This document shows positions 30,587 through 41,106 of a DNA stretch of 64,000 nt, in pieces. The position numbers and the translations under genes were made by a program. The stretch is taken from NCBI RefSeq assembly GCF_000277405.1, contig NC_017741.1, forward strand, positions 1-64,000, written 5' to 3'. The notes below the pieces were generated by a model. It was not told where the DNA came from. It ran no database searches and was given only the letters and a program-made list of their open reading frames with translations. This stretch comes from Helicobacter pylori Shi112 (lineage in GTDB: Bacteria; Campylobacterota; Campylobacteria; Campylobacterales; Helicobacteraceae). Positions within the stretch are counted from its first letter, which is position 1; every line of letters starts with the position of its first letter.

Positions 30587-32808
30587 TGGCTAAATTCAAT
30601 CAAGATCTCAATGAAGTCCTAAACCGAGCTTTAAATTTAGCCCTAGATCTTAACCATGCCCTTTGCACCACAGAGCATGTGCTATTGGTCATTTTAGAGC
30701 ATGAGAGCGGGGCAAAGATGATTGGCGCTTTAGAAAGAGATGACTATGATAGATTAAAACAAATCCTTAAAGACTATTTGTTGCAATATGTGCCTTTAAA
30801 GAGTGATCCAGCCAAAATGCCTGCTAGGAGTTTTGTGCTATTAAGAATGCTTAAAAGAATGTATGCGAGTGGTTTTGAGAGCGTGGGCGTGGAAGAATTG
30901 CTTATTTTAATGCTGGATCACCCCGATTGTTACGCTTCAAAACTCATGGATAGTTTTGGCATCGCCCGTTTGTATTCTAATCCTGCTTTATTGGATTTGG
31001 ATAACCATGGCATTCCTAATGACACCAATAATGAAGAAGCGCCCAAAAACACTCCCCTAAAAAAATACGCTAAGAATTTGAGCGCTTTAGCCCAAGATAA
31101 CGCTTTAGATCCAGTCATTGGCAGAGAAGAAGAGATTTTAAGAGTGATAGAAATTTTAGGGCGCAGAAAAAAGAATAACCCGCTTTTAATTGGCGAAGCG
31201 GGCGTAGGGAAAACCTCCATCGCTGAAGCTTTGGCTTTAAAGATCGTTCAAAAAGAAGTGCCGGAGTTTTTGCAAGAATATGAAGTCTATTCTTTGGATT
31301 TAGCTTTAATGGTGGCTGGGGCAAAATACAGAGGGGATTTTGAAAAACGCTTGAAAAAAACGCTCAAAGAAATCCAAGAAAACGGCCGCATCATTTTATT
31401 CATTGATGAAATCCACACCCTTTTAGGCGCAGGGAACACTAACGCTGGGAGCTTAGATGCGGCGAATATATTAAAACCGGTCCTAACGGATGGGAGCTTG
31501 AAATGTTTAGGAGCGACCACTTTTGAAGAATACCGTAGCGTGTTTGAAAAAGACAAGGCTTTCAACAGGCGTTTTTCAGTCATAAAAGTTGAAGAGCCTT
31601 CTAAAGAGGCGTGTTATTTGATCTTAAAAAAGATCGCTCCCCTTTATGAAGAACACCACCAGGTGCGTTATGATGAGAGCGTGTTTAAGGCATGCGTGGA
31701 TTTAACGAGTTATTACATGCATGATAGATTCTTGCCGGATAAAGCGATTGAATTGCTAGATGAGGTGGGATCGAGGAAAAAAATCAGCCCTAAAAAGGGC
31801 AAAAAAATCAGCGTTGATGATGTGAAAGAAGCGCTCGCCATAAAGCTTAAAATCCCTAAAATGCGTTTGAGCAGCGATAAGAAAGCCCTTTTAAGGAATT
31901 TAGAAAAATCGCTTAAAAATAAGATTTTCGCCCAAGCAGAAGCGATCAATCTTGTCAGTAATGCGATTAAAATCCAGCATTGCGGGCTTTCTGCAAAAAA
32001 TAAGCCTGTGGGGAGCTTTTTATTCGTGGGGCCTAGTGGGGTGGGGAAAACAGAGTTGGCTAAAGAATTGGCCTTGAATTTGAATTTGCATTTTGAACGC
32101 TTTGACATGAGCGAATACAAAGAAGCCCATAGCGTGGCCAAGCTCATCGGGAGTCCTAGCGGTTATGTGGGGTTTGAGCAAGGGGGGTTATTGGTGAATG
32201 CAATTAAAAAACACCCGCATTGCTTGCTGCTTTTAGATGAAATAGAAAAAGCCCACTCTAATGTGTATGATTTGTTGTTGCAAGTGATGGATAACGCCAC
32301 TTTGAGCGATAATTTAGGCAATCAGGCGAGTTTTAAGCATGTGATTTTGATCATGACTTCAAATGTGGGGAGTAAGGATAAGGATGCGCTAGGGTTTTTT
32401 AGCGCTAAAAACACCAAGTATGATAAGGCCGTTAGAGAGCTTTTGACCCCCGAATTACGATCTAGAATTGATGCGATCGTGCCGTTTAACACGCTTGGTT
32501 TGGAGGATTTTGAACGCATTGTTTCTGTGGAATTAGACAAATTAAAAGCCCTAGCGCTAGAGCAAGACATAGCCTTAAAATTCCATAAAGAAGTTTTGAA
32601 ATTCATCGCGCAAAAAAGCTACCAAACGACTTTAGGAGCGAGGGAAATTAAAAAAATCATTCACAATGAGATCAAAACCCCATTAAGCAATCTACTGCTC
32701 TTGCAATCGTTTAAAAAACCTTGTAAGATCGCTTGCTTGCTAGAAAAAAACCAATTGGTTTTAAAAGAAATCAAGCGCGCGCAAAAGGTGAAAGAAAATG
32801 ACTTTTGA
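30586..32808 (+). CDS. clpA: ATP-dependent Clp protease ATP-binding subunit ClpA
   Basis: A 740-residue two-ring AAA+ unfoldase. After the Clp N-domain come Walker [10 protein letters not shown] near residue 203 and Walker [10 protein letters not shown] near 268 of AAA-1, then GPSGVGKTE near 482 and [11 protein letters not shown] of AAA-2. A conserved ClpP loop (an I/V-G-F/L type, here DALGFF) follows in AAA-2. It feeds substrates into ClpP, which is not in this window. The gene forms an operon with clpS (one-base overlap) and panD (11-base overlap). Confidence 0.95.
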   Translation: MAKFNQDLNEVLNRALNLALDLNHALCTTEHVLLVILEHESGAKMIGALERDDYDRLKQILKDYLLQYVPLKSDPAKMPARSFVLLRMLKRMYASGFESVGVEELLILMLDHPDCYASKLMDSFGIARLYSNPALLDLDNHGIPNDTNNEEAPKNTPLKKYAKNLSALAQDNALDPVIGREEEILRVIEILGRRKKNNPLLIGEAGVGKTSIAEALALKIVQKEVPEFLQEYEVYSLDLALMVAGAKYRGDFEKRLKKTLKEIQENGRIILFIDEIHTLLGAGNTNAGSLDAANILKPVLTDGSLKCLGATTFEEYRSVFEKDKAFNRRFSVIKVEEPSKEACYLILKKIAPLYEEHHQVRYDESVFKACVDLTSYYMHDRFLPDKAIELLDEVGSRKKISPKKGKKISVDDVKEALAIKLKIPKMRLSSDKKALLRNLEKSLKNKIFAQAEAINLVSNAIKIQHCGLSAKNKPVGSFLFVGPSGVGKTELAKELALNLNLHFERFDMSEYKEAHSVAKLIGSPSGYVGFEQGGLLVNAIKKHPHCLLLLDEIEKAHSNVYDLLLQVMDNATLSDNLGNQASFKHVILIMTSNVGSKDKDALGFFSAKNTKYDKAVRELLTPELRSRIDAIVPFNTLGLEDFERIVSVELDKLKALALEQDIALKFHKEVLKFIAQKSYQTTLGAREIKKIIHNEIKTPLSNLLLLQSFKKPCKIACLLEKNQLVLKEIKRAQKVKENDF

Positions 32809-33148
32809 AATGCTTTATAGTAAAATCCATAGGGCTACTATCACAGACGCTAATCTCAATTATGTAGGATCGATCACCATAGATGAGGATTTGGCCAAGT
32901 TCGCTAAGCTTAGAGAGGGCATGAAGGTAGAAATCGTGGATGTCAATAACGGCGAACGCTTCAGCACCTATGTGATTTTAGGGAAAAAAAGGGGCGAGAT
33001 TTGCGTCAATGGCGCAGCAGCCAGAAAGGTGGCCATAGGCGATGTGGTGATCATTTTAGCTTATGCGAGCATGAATGAAGATGAAATCAACGCGCACAAG
33101 CCATGCATCGTGCTAGTGGATGAAAAGAATGAAATTTTAGAAAAATAA
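32798..33148 (+). CDS. panD: aspartate 1-decarboxylase precursor
   Basis: A 116-residue pro-enzyme. Self-cleavage at the Gly-Ser bond in NYVGSITID (S25) yields the pyruvoyl cofactor; [13 protein letters not shown] and [21 protein letters not shown] are diagnostic. It makes beta-alanine for pantothenate, which PanC, also in this window, uses. It overlaps clpA by 11 bases and so depends on that operon; the two functions are unrelated. Confidence 0.95.
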   Translation: MTFEMLYSKIHRATITDANLNYVGSITIDEDLAKFAKLREGMKVEIVDVNNGERFSTYVILGKKRGEICVNGAAARKVAIGDVVIILAYASMNEDEINAHKPCIVLVDEKNEILEK

Positions 33149-33158
33149 GGGGTTAGAG

Positions 33159-33452
33159 ATGGATTTTAGTCAATTGGGCGGGTTATTAGACGGCATGAAA
33201 AAAGAGTTTTCTCAACTAGAAGAAAAGAATAAAGACACGATCCACACTTCCAAAAGCGGTGGGGGAATGGTGAGCGTGAGTTTTAATGGGGTGGGGGAGT
33301 TAGTGGATTTGCAAATTGATGACAGCCTATTAGAAGATAAAGAAGCGATGCAAATCTATTTGATGAGCGCTTTGAATGACGGGTATAAAGCCGTAGAAGA
33401 AAACCGCAAAAATTTAGCCTTTAACATGCTGGGGAATTTTGCTAAATTGTGA
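33159..33452 (+). CDS. YbaB/EbfC nucleoid-associated protein
   Basis: A 97-residue protein of the YbaB family. It has the helical N-terminus and the conserved VSFNGVGELVDLQIDDSLL beta-sheet core. Homologues bind DNA as dimers and act as nucleoid-associated proteins. It sits 10 bases after panD and its stop overlaps the start region of the next gene. Confidence 0.9.
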   Translation: MDFSQLGGLLDGMKKEFSQLEEKNKDTIHTSKSGGGMVSVSFNGVGELVDLQIDDSLLEDKEAMQIYLMSALNDGYKAVEENRKNLAFNMLGNFAKL

Positions 33453-34447
33453 TGTTTCACAAAGCCCTTATCATCCTATTGGTTTTTTTGAACGGATTGG
33501 GGGCTTATGATTTCAAGCATTGTCAGGCTTTTTTTAAAAAAGCGAGCCTTCAAAATGGGGGCGTGGCTTTAAAAGAATTGCCTAAGGGCGTGTATTTGTA
33601 TTATTCCAAAACCTACCCCAAACACGCCAAAGTCATCAAATCCGATCCCTTTGTGGGGCTGTATTTGTTGCAAAGCGCGCCAAGCGAGTATTTTTATACC
33701 TTAAGGGATTTAGACAAAGACGCCCTTATAAGGCCAATGGCTAGTATAGGGGATAAAGAAGCCATAGAAGCGCGATTGCTCTCAAAGCAACAGGGTTATG
33801 ACCGCTACGCCCAAATTTCACAAGAGATTCAAAAAAATGGCGTTATCAGCAATATTTGCTATCAAATGTTAGGGCTAGGGGTAGGGGGGAATGGCTTTAT
33901 AGAAACGAAATTTATCAAGCACTTTTTAAACCAAAAAGAGCCTTATTATGGGGATATTGGGGTGCGTTTAGAAGAAGATAATAAGCGCTTAGTGGTGGCG
34001 CAATTTGATCCCTTTTTCCCTAAAAACCCTTTTTTAAAAAACGATGAAATCCTAGCGATCAACCATCAAAAGATCCACTCGTTAGCGGAGTTTGAATGGG
34101 TGGTGAGCAATCTTAAATACCAAAGCCTTGTAAAAGTAAGCATCAAACGAAACCATAAAATCAAAGAAGTAACGCTCAAAGTCAATAAGCGTTATGGGGG
34201 TTTTTTGCTCAAAGACACTTTTTTAGAGCGCTATGGCATCGCTTTAGACAAGCGTTTCACTATCACTAAAATAGGCAGTCATTTGCCCAAAGGCTTGGAT
34301 TTTTTAAAGCTTGGGGATAGGATTTTATGGGTGAATCGTAAAAATGTAGCGTCCAACCCGAAGGCTTTAAGAGAAGCGTTAAGCGTGCCTAAAATTGAAT
34401 TATTGGTATGGCGTGAAGGCTTTGAATTTTACATTAAAGTCCGTTAA
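33452..34447 (+). CDS. secreted PDZ-domain-like protein upstream of comB6
   Basis: A protein of about 331 residues with a signal peptide (ALIILLVFLNGLGAYDF). The second half carries two regions like PDZ domains (NDEILAINHQKIHSLAEFEWVV and LGDRILWVNRKNVASNPKALREAL). There is no serine protease motif, so it is probably a periplasmic scaffold. I prefer the ATG at 33452 to the GTG one codon earlier. It ends five bases before comB6; a role with the ComB apparatus is possible but unproven. Confidence 0.75.
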   Translation: MFHKALIILLVFLNGLGAYDFKHCQAFFKKASLQNGGVALKELPKGVYLYYSKTYPKHAKVIKSDPFVGLYLLQSAPSEYFYTLRDLDKDALIRPMASIGDKEAIEARLLSKQQGYDRYAQISQEIQKNGVISNICYQMLGLGVGGNGFIETKFIKHFLNQKEPYYGDIGVRLEEDNKRLVVAQFDPFFPKNPFLKNDEILAINHQKIHSLAEFEWVVSNLKYQSLVKVSIKRNHKIKEVTLKVNKRYGGFLLKDTFLERYGIALDKRFTITKIGSHLPKGLDFLKLGDRILWVNRKNVASNPKALREALSVPKIELLVWREGFEFYIKVR

Positions 34448-34452
34448 TATTG

Positions 34453-35508
34453 ATGAAAAATGACGCTTATGAGATTATCCTTTCTTGGTTTATCACGCCT
34501 CTCACGGCGATTTTAGGGCGTTTCGCTGAATTTTTTCTCTACACCTTGCATGCGCAATTGGTGTTTAATAGCGTGGTCGCTTTGGCGTTCATGCTCTTTG
34601 CTTATAGGAGTTTGAAAGAACAGAATTTCTTCAGCACCAGTGCGCTAACAGAAGCGTTATTGTTTGTGGGGTTTTTTGCGCTTTTTAACTACGCTTTAAA
34701 AAATCCCATGCGTTTTTATGAATTTTTCCAAAACGCTATTTTTATTGCGCCTAACATGATCGCGCAAAGCCTCTCTCAAAGCTTGAGCAACTTTTCTAAC
34801 CACGCGCTTTCTTTAGATTTTATCTTTAATCATGGTTTTTATGCCCTTAGTTTTATCAGCGATTTGAGCCATAATGAAATGTCTGTGTGGCTTTTTTTAA
34901 GCATTTTGCAAGGGCTTTTTTTGAGCGTGCTGTTTGCGATCATCATTTTAGTGTATTTAGAAGTGCATGTGTGGTGCTCTTTAGGGGTGCTGTTTTTAGC
35001 GTTTGGGTTTTTTAAAACATGGAGGAGCGTTGTGGTTGCATGCCTAAAAAAATGCTTCGCTCTTGGGTTTTACAAGCCTTTTTTGTTGTTGGTGGGGTTT
35101 TTGAACGTGTCGGTTACTAAGGCTTTAATAGACGCTCATGTGCAAGAAAAACAAGACTTAAGCCTTTTATTGGTGGTGGCGTTATTTTTGTGTTGCGTTT
35201 TTATCATAGGCGTGCCTTTTTTCATCAACGCTTTGTTTAGGGTGCAAAACAGCTTTAAAGAAACTTACAAACTCGCTACCAATTTGAGCGCCAACCTCAG
35301 CCAAAACGCCCTTAATTCCTTACAATATATCACGACCCCACCCGCTTCTTCTAGCGTTTCTGCTTCTATGAGCGGAGGCGTCTCTAAAGAAAAAGAAACG
35401 CATTCCCCCACATTCAAGGTAGAAACCACTCAATTAGATGTAAAAATCCCAAATTTCAAGCAAAAAAAGGTTAAAAAGGATACAATAAATACAAAAAATG
35501 AAATTTAA
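34453..35508 (+). CDS. comB6: ComB6, VirB6/TrbL-like polytopic membrane protein
   Basis: A roughly 351-residue protein with about six transmembrane segments (VALAFMLFAY, EALLFVGFFALFNYAL, FLSILQGLFLSVLFAIIILVYL, LLLVVALFLCCVFIIGVPFF) and a charged, low-complexity tail ending in KKVKKDTINTK. The position and topology fit VirB6/TrbL. It is part of the inner-membrane channel of the ComB transformation machine. The ATG at 34453 follows the TTG that could open the frame one codon earlier. Confidence 0.85.
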   Translation: MKNDAYEIILSWFITPLTAILGRFAEFFLYTLHAQLVFNSVVALAFMLFAYRSLKEQNFFSTSALTEALLFVGFFALFNYALKNPMRFYEFFQNAIFIAPNMIAQSLSQSLSNFSNHALSLDFIFNHGFYALSFISDLSHNEMSVWLFLSILQGLFLSVLFAIIILVYLEVHVWCSLGVLFLAFGFFKTWRSVVVACLKKCFALGFYKPFLLLVGFLNVSVTKALIDAHVQEKQDLSLLLVVALFLCCVFIIGVPFFINALFRVQNSFKETYKLATNLSANLSQNALNSLQYITTPPASSSVSASMSGGVSKEKETHSPTFKVETTQLDVKIPNFKQKKVKKDTINTKNEI

Positions 35509-35523
35509 ATAAATAGGAATTTA

Positions 35524-35637
35524 ATGAGAATTTTTTTTGTTATTATAGGAATCATGTTATTTGGTTGCACCAGTAAGGTGCATGAGATGAAAAAAAGCCC
35601 TTGCACACTGTATGAAAACAGGTTAAATCTCGCATGA
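35524..35637 (+). CDS. comB7: ComB7, small VirB7-like lipoprotein
   Basis: A 37-codon gene, easily missed because of its size. It encodes MRIFFVIIGIMLFGCTSK and 19 more residues; LFGC is a lipobox, giving a mature lipoprotein of about 23 residues with a second cysteine (SPCTLY). Its TGA overlaps the comB8 ATG by four bases, so the pair is translationally coupled. Size, lipobox and position match ComB7/VirB7, which stabilises ComB9. Confidence 0.9.
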   Translation: MRIFFVIIGIMLFGCTSKVHEMKKSPCTLYENRLNLA

Positions 35638-36377
35638 AAGAAAAGCCTTTCAATAGCGAGCAGTTGGCTTTTTTAGAAGAGCTTTTAAGCCACCAAGAAA
35701 AGCATTTAGAAAACAAGCTTTCTGGTTTTTCGGTGAGTGATTTGGACATGCAAAGCGTGTTCAGATTAGAGAGGAACCGCTTGAAAATCGCTTATAAACT
35801 CTTAGGTTTGATGAGTTTTATCGCTCTTATCTTGGCGATCGTGTTAATCAGTGTTTTACCCCTACAAAAAACCGAACACCATTTCGTGGATTTTTTAAAC
35901 CAGGACAAGCATTACGCCATTATCCAAAGAGCGGATAAAAGCATTTCCAGTAATGAAGCGTTGGCTCGTTCGCTCATTGGGGCGTATGTGTTAAACAGGG
36001 AGAGCATTAATCGCATTGACGATAAATCGCGCTATGAATTGGTGCGCTTGCAAAGCAGTTCTAAAGTGTGGCAACGCTTTGAAGATTTGATTAAAACCCA
36101 AAACAGCATTTATGCGCAAAGCCATCTGGAAAGAGAAGTCCATATCGTCAATATTGCGATCTATCAGCAAGACAATAACCCCATTGCGAGCGTTTCTATT
36201 GCAGCTAAACTCATGAATGAAAACAAACTGGTGTATGAAAAGCGTTATAAAATCGCGCTGAGTTATTTGTTTGACACCCCGGATTTTGATTACGCTTCCA
36301 TGCCCAAAAACCCTACCGGTTTTAAAATCACTCGCTACAGCATCACTGAAATTGCGCCGACTAATAGGGGCGATTGA
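35634..36377 (+). CDS. comB8: ComB8, VirB8-like inner-membrane protein
   Basis: A 247-residue bitopic protein. A cytoplasmic N-terminus of about 60 residues precedes one transmembrane helix (LMSFIALILAIVLISVLPL), followed by an NTF2-like periplasmic domain of VirB8 type with RESINRIDDKSRYELV and IAYALSYLF-like strands. VirB8 nucleates assembly of the secretion core. It overlaps comB7 and runs into comB9. Confidence 0.92.
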   Translation: MKEKPFNSEQLAFLEELLSHQEKHLENKLSGFSVSDLDMQSVFRLERNRLKIAYKLLGLMSFIALILAIVLISVLPLQKTEHHFVDFLNQDKHYAIIQRADKSISSNEALARSLIGAYVLNRESINRIDDKSRYELVRLQSSSKVWQRFEDLIKTQNSIYAQSHLEREVHIVNIAIYQQDNNPIASVSIAAKLMNENKLVYEKRYKIALSYLFDTPDFDYASMPKNPTGFKITRYSITEIAPTNRGD

Positions 36378-37333
36378 TGCGTAAGGTTTTATACGCTCTT
36401 GTGGGCTTTTTGTTGGCTTTTAGCGCTTTAAAAGCCGATGATTTTTTAGAAGAAGCTAACGAAACAGCCCCGGCGAATTTAAACCACCCCATGCAAGATT
36501 TAAACGCCATTCAAGGGAGCTTTTTTGACAAGAACCGCTCAAAAATGTCCAACACTTTGAACATTGATTACTTTCAAGGGCAAACCTATAAAATCCGCTT
36601 GCGTTATGCGATGGCGACCTTATTGTTTTTTTCAAAACCCATTAGCGATTTTGTTTTAGGGGATAAGGTGGGCTTTGATGCGAAAATCTTAGAAAGTAAC
36701 GATCGCATTTTGCTCATCAAACCCCTACAAATTGGCGTGGATTCTAATGTCAGCGTGATTGATAATGAGGGTAAGATTTTTTCTTTCTATGTGTTTTCTA
36801 CCACTTTCACTAGCTCCAAACACCCTAATTTACAGGTTTTCATAGAAGATAAAAACTATTATTCCAACGCTTTTATGAAGCCACAAAACAAAGAAAATAC
36901 CCTTGAAAATACCCCCACAAACAACAGCAAACCCTTAAAAGAAGAAACCAAAGAAGAAGAGACTATAACGATTGGCGATAGCACTAATGCGATGAAAATC
37001 GTTAAAAAAGACATTCAAAAAGGCTATAGGGCTTTAAAAAGCTCTCAAAGGAAATGGTATTGTTTGGGGATTTGTTCTAAAAAATCCAAACTCTCTTTGA
37101 TGCCTGAAGAAATTTTTAACGACAAGCAATTCACTTATTTCAAATTTGACAAAAAATTAGCGCTCTCTAAATTCCCGGTGATTTATAAAGTCGTTGATGG
37201 CTATGATAACCCGGTGAATACTAGGATTGTGGGCGATTACATTATCGCTGAAGATGTCTCGGCTAAATGGACTTTAAGGCTGGGTAAGGACTATTTGTGT
37301 ATCCGTTTTATCAAAAAGGGTAAAGATGAATAA
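36377..37333 (+). CDS. comB9: ComB9, VirB9-like protein
   Basis: A 318-residue periplasmic or outer-membrane-associated protein with a signal peptide ending in FSALKADDF. The N-terminal VirB9-like domain spans DYFQGQTYKIRLRYAMATLLFFSKPI; a Glu/Lys-rich linker around residues 175-200 separates it from the C-terminal domain with TYFKFDKKLALSKFPVIYKVVDGYDNPVNTRIVGDYIIAE. The start ATG at 36377 abuts the comB8 stop; a TTG one codon earlier also opens the frame. It pairs with ComB7 and ComB10 in the core complex. Confidence 0.92.
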   Translation: MRKVLYALVGFLLAFSALKADDFLEEANETAPANLNHPMQDLNAIQGSFFDKNRSKMSNTLNIDYFQGQTYKIRLRYAMATLLFFSKPISDFVLGDKVGFDAKILESNDRILLIKPLQIGVDSNVSVIDNEGKIFSFYVFSTTFTSSKHPNLQVFIEDKNYYSNAFMKPQNKENTLENTPTNNSKPLKEETKEEETITIGDSTNAMKIVKKDIQKGYRALKSSQRKWYCLGICSKKSKLSLMPEEIFNDKQFTYFKFDKKLALSKFPVIYKVVDGYDNPVNTRIVGDYIIAEDVSAKWTLRLGKDYLCIRFIKKGKDE

Positions 37334-38462
37334 GTGGCTTAAGGGGGCGCTTGTTTTTGTAGGGGGTTTTGCAACGATCATAACAATTTCTTTAATCTAT
37401 CATCAAAAGCCAAAAGCCCCCCTAAATAACCAACCCAACCTTTTGAATGACGATGAGGTGAAATACCCCTTACAAGACTACACCTTCACTCAAAACCCAC
37501 AGCCAACTAACACAGAAAGCTCCAAAGACGCTACCATTAAAGCCTTACAAGAACAGCTAAAAGCCGCTTTAAAAGCCCTAAACTCCAAAGAAATGAACTC
37601 TTCTAAAGAAGAAACTTTTAATAGCCCTCCCATAGATTTAAAAACAAACACAACCCCCCCTAAAAAAGACTTTTCTCTAAAGCAATTAGATTTACTAGCC
37701 TCTCGCATCACCCCTTTCAAACAAAGCCCTAAAAATTACGAAGAAAACCTGATTTTCCCCATGGATAACCCTAAAGGGATCGATGGTTTTACCAACCTTA
37801 AAGAAAAAGACATCGCTACCAATGAAAACAAGCTTTTACGCACCATTACAGCCGATAAAATGATACCCGCCTTTTTGATCACGCCTATTTCTAGCCAGAT
37901 CGCTGGTAAAGTCATCGCACAAGTGGAGAGCGATATTTTTGCTCACATGGGCAAGGCCGTCTTAATCCCCAAAGGCTCTAAAGTCATAGGCTATTACAGC
38001 AACAATAACAAAATGGGCGAATACCGCTTGGATATTGTATGGAGCCGCATCATCACCCCCCATGGCATCAATATCATGCTCACTAACGCTAAAGGGGCGG
38101 ACATTAAAGGCTATAACGGCTTAGTGGGGGAATTGATTGAAAGGAATTTCCAGCGCTATGGCGTGCCGTTACTGCTTTCTACGCTCACTAACGGCTTATT
38201 GATTGGGATCACTTCGGCTTTAAACAACAGAGGCAATAAAGAATATGCGACTAATTTCTTTGGGGATTACCTTTTATTGCAATTGATGAGGCAAAGTGGC
38301 ATGGGGATCAATCAAGTGGTCAATCAAATTTTAAGAGACAAGAGCAAAATCGCTCCTATTGTGGTGATTAGAGAAGGGAGTAGGGTCTTCATTTCGCCCA
38401 ATACTGACATTTTCTTTCCTATACCAAAAGAGAATGAAGTCATCGCTGAGTTTTTGAAGTAA
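37326..38462 (+). CDS. comB10: ComB10, VirB10/TrbI-like protein
   Basis: A 378-residue protein with one N-terminal transmembrane helix (GALVFVGGFATIITISLIY), a proline/Lys-rich periplasmic stretch and a conserved TrbI/VirB10 domain (IPAFLITPISSQIAGKVIAQVESDIFAHMGKAVLIPKGSKVIG). It spans the envelope and senses energy from the ATPases. It overlaps comB9 by 8 bases and closes the comB6-B10 operon. Confidence 0.94.
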   Translation: MNKWLKGALVFVGGFATIITISLIYHQKPKAPLNNQPNLLNDDEVKYPLQDYTFTQNPQPTNTESSKDATIKALQEQLKAALKALNSKEMNSSKEETFNSPPIDLKTNTTPPKKDFSLKQLDLLASRITPFKQSPKNYEENLIFPMDNPKGIDGFTNLKEKDIATNENKLLRTITADKMIPAFLITPISSQIAGKVIAQVESDIFAHMGKAVLIPKGSKVIGYYSNNNKMGEYRLDIVWSRIITPHGINIMLTNAKGADIKGYNGLVGELIERNFQRYGVPLLLSTLTNGLLIGITSALNNRGNKEYATNFFGDYLLLQLMRQSGMGINQVVNQILRDKSKIAPIVVIREGSRVFISPNTDIFFPIPKENEVIAEFLK

Positions 38463-38487
38463 CTCAAAAACGCCCGATTAAAAACGC

Positions 38488-38493
38488 TATAAT
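38488..38493 (+). promoter_or_regulatory. -10 box upstream of the GDP-fucose genes
   Basis: GCTATAATAACC holds a perfect TATAAT 41 bases before the ATG at 38534, giving the manC-gmd-fcl genes their own promoter separate from comB. Confidence 0.6.
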
Positions 38494-38533
38494 AACCCTA
38501 AAAAAAACAAAAGAGAGCCTGACAAGGAAACTC

Positions 38534-39946
38534 ATGAAAATTAAAAATATCTTACTGAGTGGGGGGAGCGGAAAACGCCTATGGCCTTTAAGCCGTAGCT
38601 TATACCCTAAGCAATTTTTAAAGCTTTTTGGCAATGAAAGCTTGTTTGAATTGAGTTTTAAAAGAAACGCTTCCTTAGTGGATGAAACGCTCATTGTGTG
38701 CAACGAAAAGCATTATTTTTTAGCCCTAGAAGAAATAGAGAGTGAAATCAAAAACAAAAGCGTGGGTTTTTTATTAGAGAGCTTGAGTAAAAACACCGCT
38801 AACGCTATTGCTTTGAGCGCTTTAATGAGTGAGAGAGAAGATTCACTCATCGTTACGCCAAGCGATCATTTGATCAAAGACATTCAAGCGTATGGAAATG
38901 CAATCAAAAAAGCGATTGATTTAGCCCAAAAAGGCTTTTTAGTCACTTTTGGGATCAATATTGAAAAGCCCAACACGGAGTTTGGGTATATTGAAAGCCC
39001 TAATGGTTTAGATGTCAAGCACTTCATTGAAAAGCCAAGCCTAGAAAAAGCGATAGAGTTTCAAAAAAGCGGGGGTTTTTATTTCAATAGCGGCATGTTT
39101 GTTTTCCAAGCGGGCGTTTTTTTAGACGAATTGAAAAAGCATGCCCCTACTATTTTAAAGGGGTGCGAAAGAGCGTTTGAATCTTTGGAGAGGGCGTCTT
39201 TTTTTGAAAAAAAGATCGCTCGTTTGAGCGAAAAGAGCATGCAAGATTTAGAAGATGTGAGCGTGGATATAGCTTTAATGCAACAAAGCCACAAGATCAA
39301 AATGGTAGGATTAAACGCCAAGTGGAGCGATTTAGGGAATTTTAACGCTCTCTTTGAAGAAGTGGCTAACGATCCTAAAGAAAATGTCAGCCTGAATCAA
39401 ACGCCTGTTTTTGCCAAAGAGAGCCAGAATAATTTAGTGTTTTCCCATAAAGTGAGCGCTCTTTTAGGGGTTGAGAATTTAGCCATCATTGACACCAAAG
39501 ACGCTCTTTTAATCGCTCATAAAGACAAGGCTAAAGATTTAAAAGCTTTAGTGAGCGAGGTGGAAGCAAACAACCAAGAATTGTTGCAAACGCACACTAA
39601 AGTGTATCGCCCTTGGGGGAGCTATGAAGTCTTGCATGAGAGCGGGTGTTACAAGGTTAAGATTTTAGAAGTCAAACCTAACGCAAGGCTTTCTTTACAA
39701 AAGCATTTCCACAGGAGCGAGCACTGGGTGGTGATTAGCGGGATGGCGAGCGTGGAGTTGGATCGCCAATCGTTTGAATTGCAAGCTAACGAATCCACTT
39801 ATATCCCTAAAAACACCTTACACCGCCTGGCTAATTACGGCAAAATCCCTTTAACCATCATAGAAGTTCAAGTGGGCGAGTATGTCGGTGAAGACGATAT
39901 TGTAAGGGTTGATGACGATTTTAACAGACAAAATCAAGGAAAATAA
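38534..39946 (+). CDS. manC: mannose-1-phosphate guanylyltransferase / mannose-6-phosphate isomerase
   Basis: A 470-residue bifunctional (type II PMI) enzyme. The N-terminal nucleotidyltransferase shows [22 protein letters not shown] and FIEKPS; the C-terminal cupin has [11 protein letters not shown] and [16 protein letters not shown]. It produces GDP-mannose, the precursor of GDP-fucose and of mannose-containing glycans. It starts the manC-gmd-fcl operon that supplies fucose for Lewis-antigen O-chains. The gene is often annotated rfbM, algA or pmi. Confidence 0.93.
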   Translation: MKIKNILLSGGSGKRLWPLSRSLYPKQFLKLFGNESLFELSFKRNASLVDETLIVCNEKHYFLALEEIESEIKNKSVGFLLESLSKNTANAIALSALMSEREDSLIVTPSDHLIKDIQAYGNAIKKAIDLAQKGFLVTFGINIEKPNTEFGYIESPNGLDVKHFIEKPSLEKAIEFQKSGGFYFNSGMFVFQAGVFLDELKKHAPTILKGCERAFESLERASFFEKKIARLSEKSMQDLEDVSVDIALMQQSHKIKMVGLNAKWSDLGNFNALFEEVANDPKENVSLNQTPVFAKESQNNLVFSHKVSALLGVENLAIIDTKDALLIAHKDKAKDLKALVSEVEANNQELLQTHTKVYRPWGSYEVLHESGCYKVKILEVKPNARLSLQKHFHRSEHWVVISGMASVELDRQSFELQANESTYIPKNTLHRLANYGKIPLTIIEVQVGEYVGEDDIVRVDDDFNRQNQGK

Positions 39947-39960
39947 ATAAAGGAAAAATA

Positions 39961-41106
39961 ATGAAAGAAAAAATCGCTTTAATCACCGGGGTTACCGGGC
40001 AAGATGGGAGCTATCTGGCTGAATACTTGCTGAATTTGGGTTATGAAGTGCATGGGTTAAAAAGGCGCTCTTCTAGCATCAACACTTCTAGGATCGATCA
40101 TTTGTATGAAGATTTGCACAGCGAGCACAAAAGGCGTTTTTTCCTGCACTATGGGGATATGACCGATAGCTCTAATCTTATCCATTTAATCGCTACCACT
40201 AAACCTACAGAGATTTATAATTTAGCCGCTCAAAGCCATGTGAAAGTCTCTTTTGAAACCCCAGAATACACCGCTAACGCTGATGGTATTGGCACGCTAA
40301 GGATTTTAGAAGCCATGCGGATTTTAGGCTTAGAAAAGAAAACACGATTTTATCAAGCCAGCACGAGCGAATTGTATGGCGAAGTTTTAGAAACCCCACA
40401 AAACGAAAACACCCCCTTTAACCCACGAAGCCCCTATGCGGTCGCTAAAATGTATGCCTTTTACATCACCAAAAATTACAGAGAGGCCTATAACTTGTTT
40501 GCGGTTAATGGCATTCTTTTTAACCATGAAAGTAAAGTAAGGGGCGAAACTTTTGTCACTCGTAAAATCACACGAGCCGCTAGCGCGATAGCGTATAACT
40601 TAACGGATTGCTTGTATTTAGGGAATTTAGACGCTAAAAGAGATTGGGGGCATGCCAAAGATTATGTGAAAATGATGCATTTAATGCTCCAAGCACCCAT
40701 TCCACAAGATTATGTGATCGCTACAGGCAAGACCACAAGCGTGCGCGATTTTGTGAAAATGAGCTTTGAATTTATCGGTATTAGTTTAGAATTTCAAAAC
40801 ACAGGGGTTAAAGAAATCGGTTTGATTAAAAGCGTTGATGAAAAAAGAGCGAACGCTTTAAAATTAAACTTAAGCCATTTAAAAACAGGCCAAATCGTGG
40901 TGCGCATAGACGAGCGCTATTTCAGGCCTACTGAAGTGGATTTGCTTTTAGGCGATCCCACTAAGGCGGAAAAAGAGCTAGGTTGGGTTAGGGAATACGA
41001 TTTAAAAGAGTTGGTTAAGGACATGTTAGAATACGATTTAAAAGAATGCCAGAAAAACCTTTACTTGCAAGATGGGGGTTATATTTTAAGGAATTTTTAT
41101 GAATGA
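39961..41106 (+). CDS. gmd: GDP-mannose 4,6-dehydratase
   Basis: A 381-residue short-chain dehydrogenase/reductase. The NADP motif [15 protein letters not shown], the S/Y-x3-K catalytic site in SPYAVAKMY, and [21 protein letters not shown] are diagnostic. It converts GDP-mannose to the 4-keto-6-deoxy intermediate. It lies 14 bases after manC and overlaps fcl by 8 bases. Confidence 0.97.
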   Translation: MKEKIALITGVTGQDGSYLAEYLLNLGYEVHGLKRRSSSINTSRIDHLYEDLHSEHKRRFFLHYGDMTDSSNLIHLIATTKPTEIYNLAAQSHVKVSFETPEYTANADGIGTLRILEAMRILGLEKKTRFYQASTSELYGEVLETPQNENTPFNPRSPYAVAKMYAFYITKNYREAYNLFAVNGILFNHESKVRGETFVTRKITRAASAIAYNLTDCLYLGNLDAKRDWGHAKDYVKMMHLMLQAPIPQDYVIATGKTTSVRDFVKMSFEFIGISLEFQNTGVKEIGLIKSVDEKRANALKLNLSHLKTGQIVVRIDERYFRPTEVDLLLGDPTKAEKELGWVREYDLKELVKDMLEYDLKECQKNLYLQDGGYILRNFYE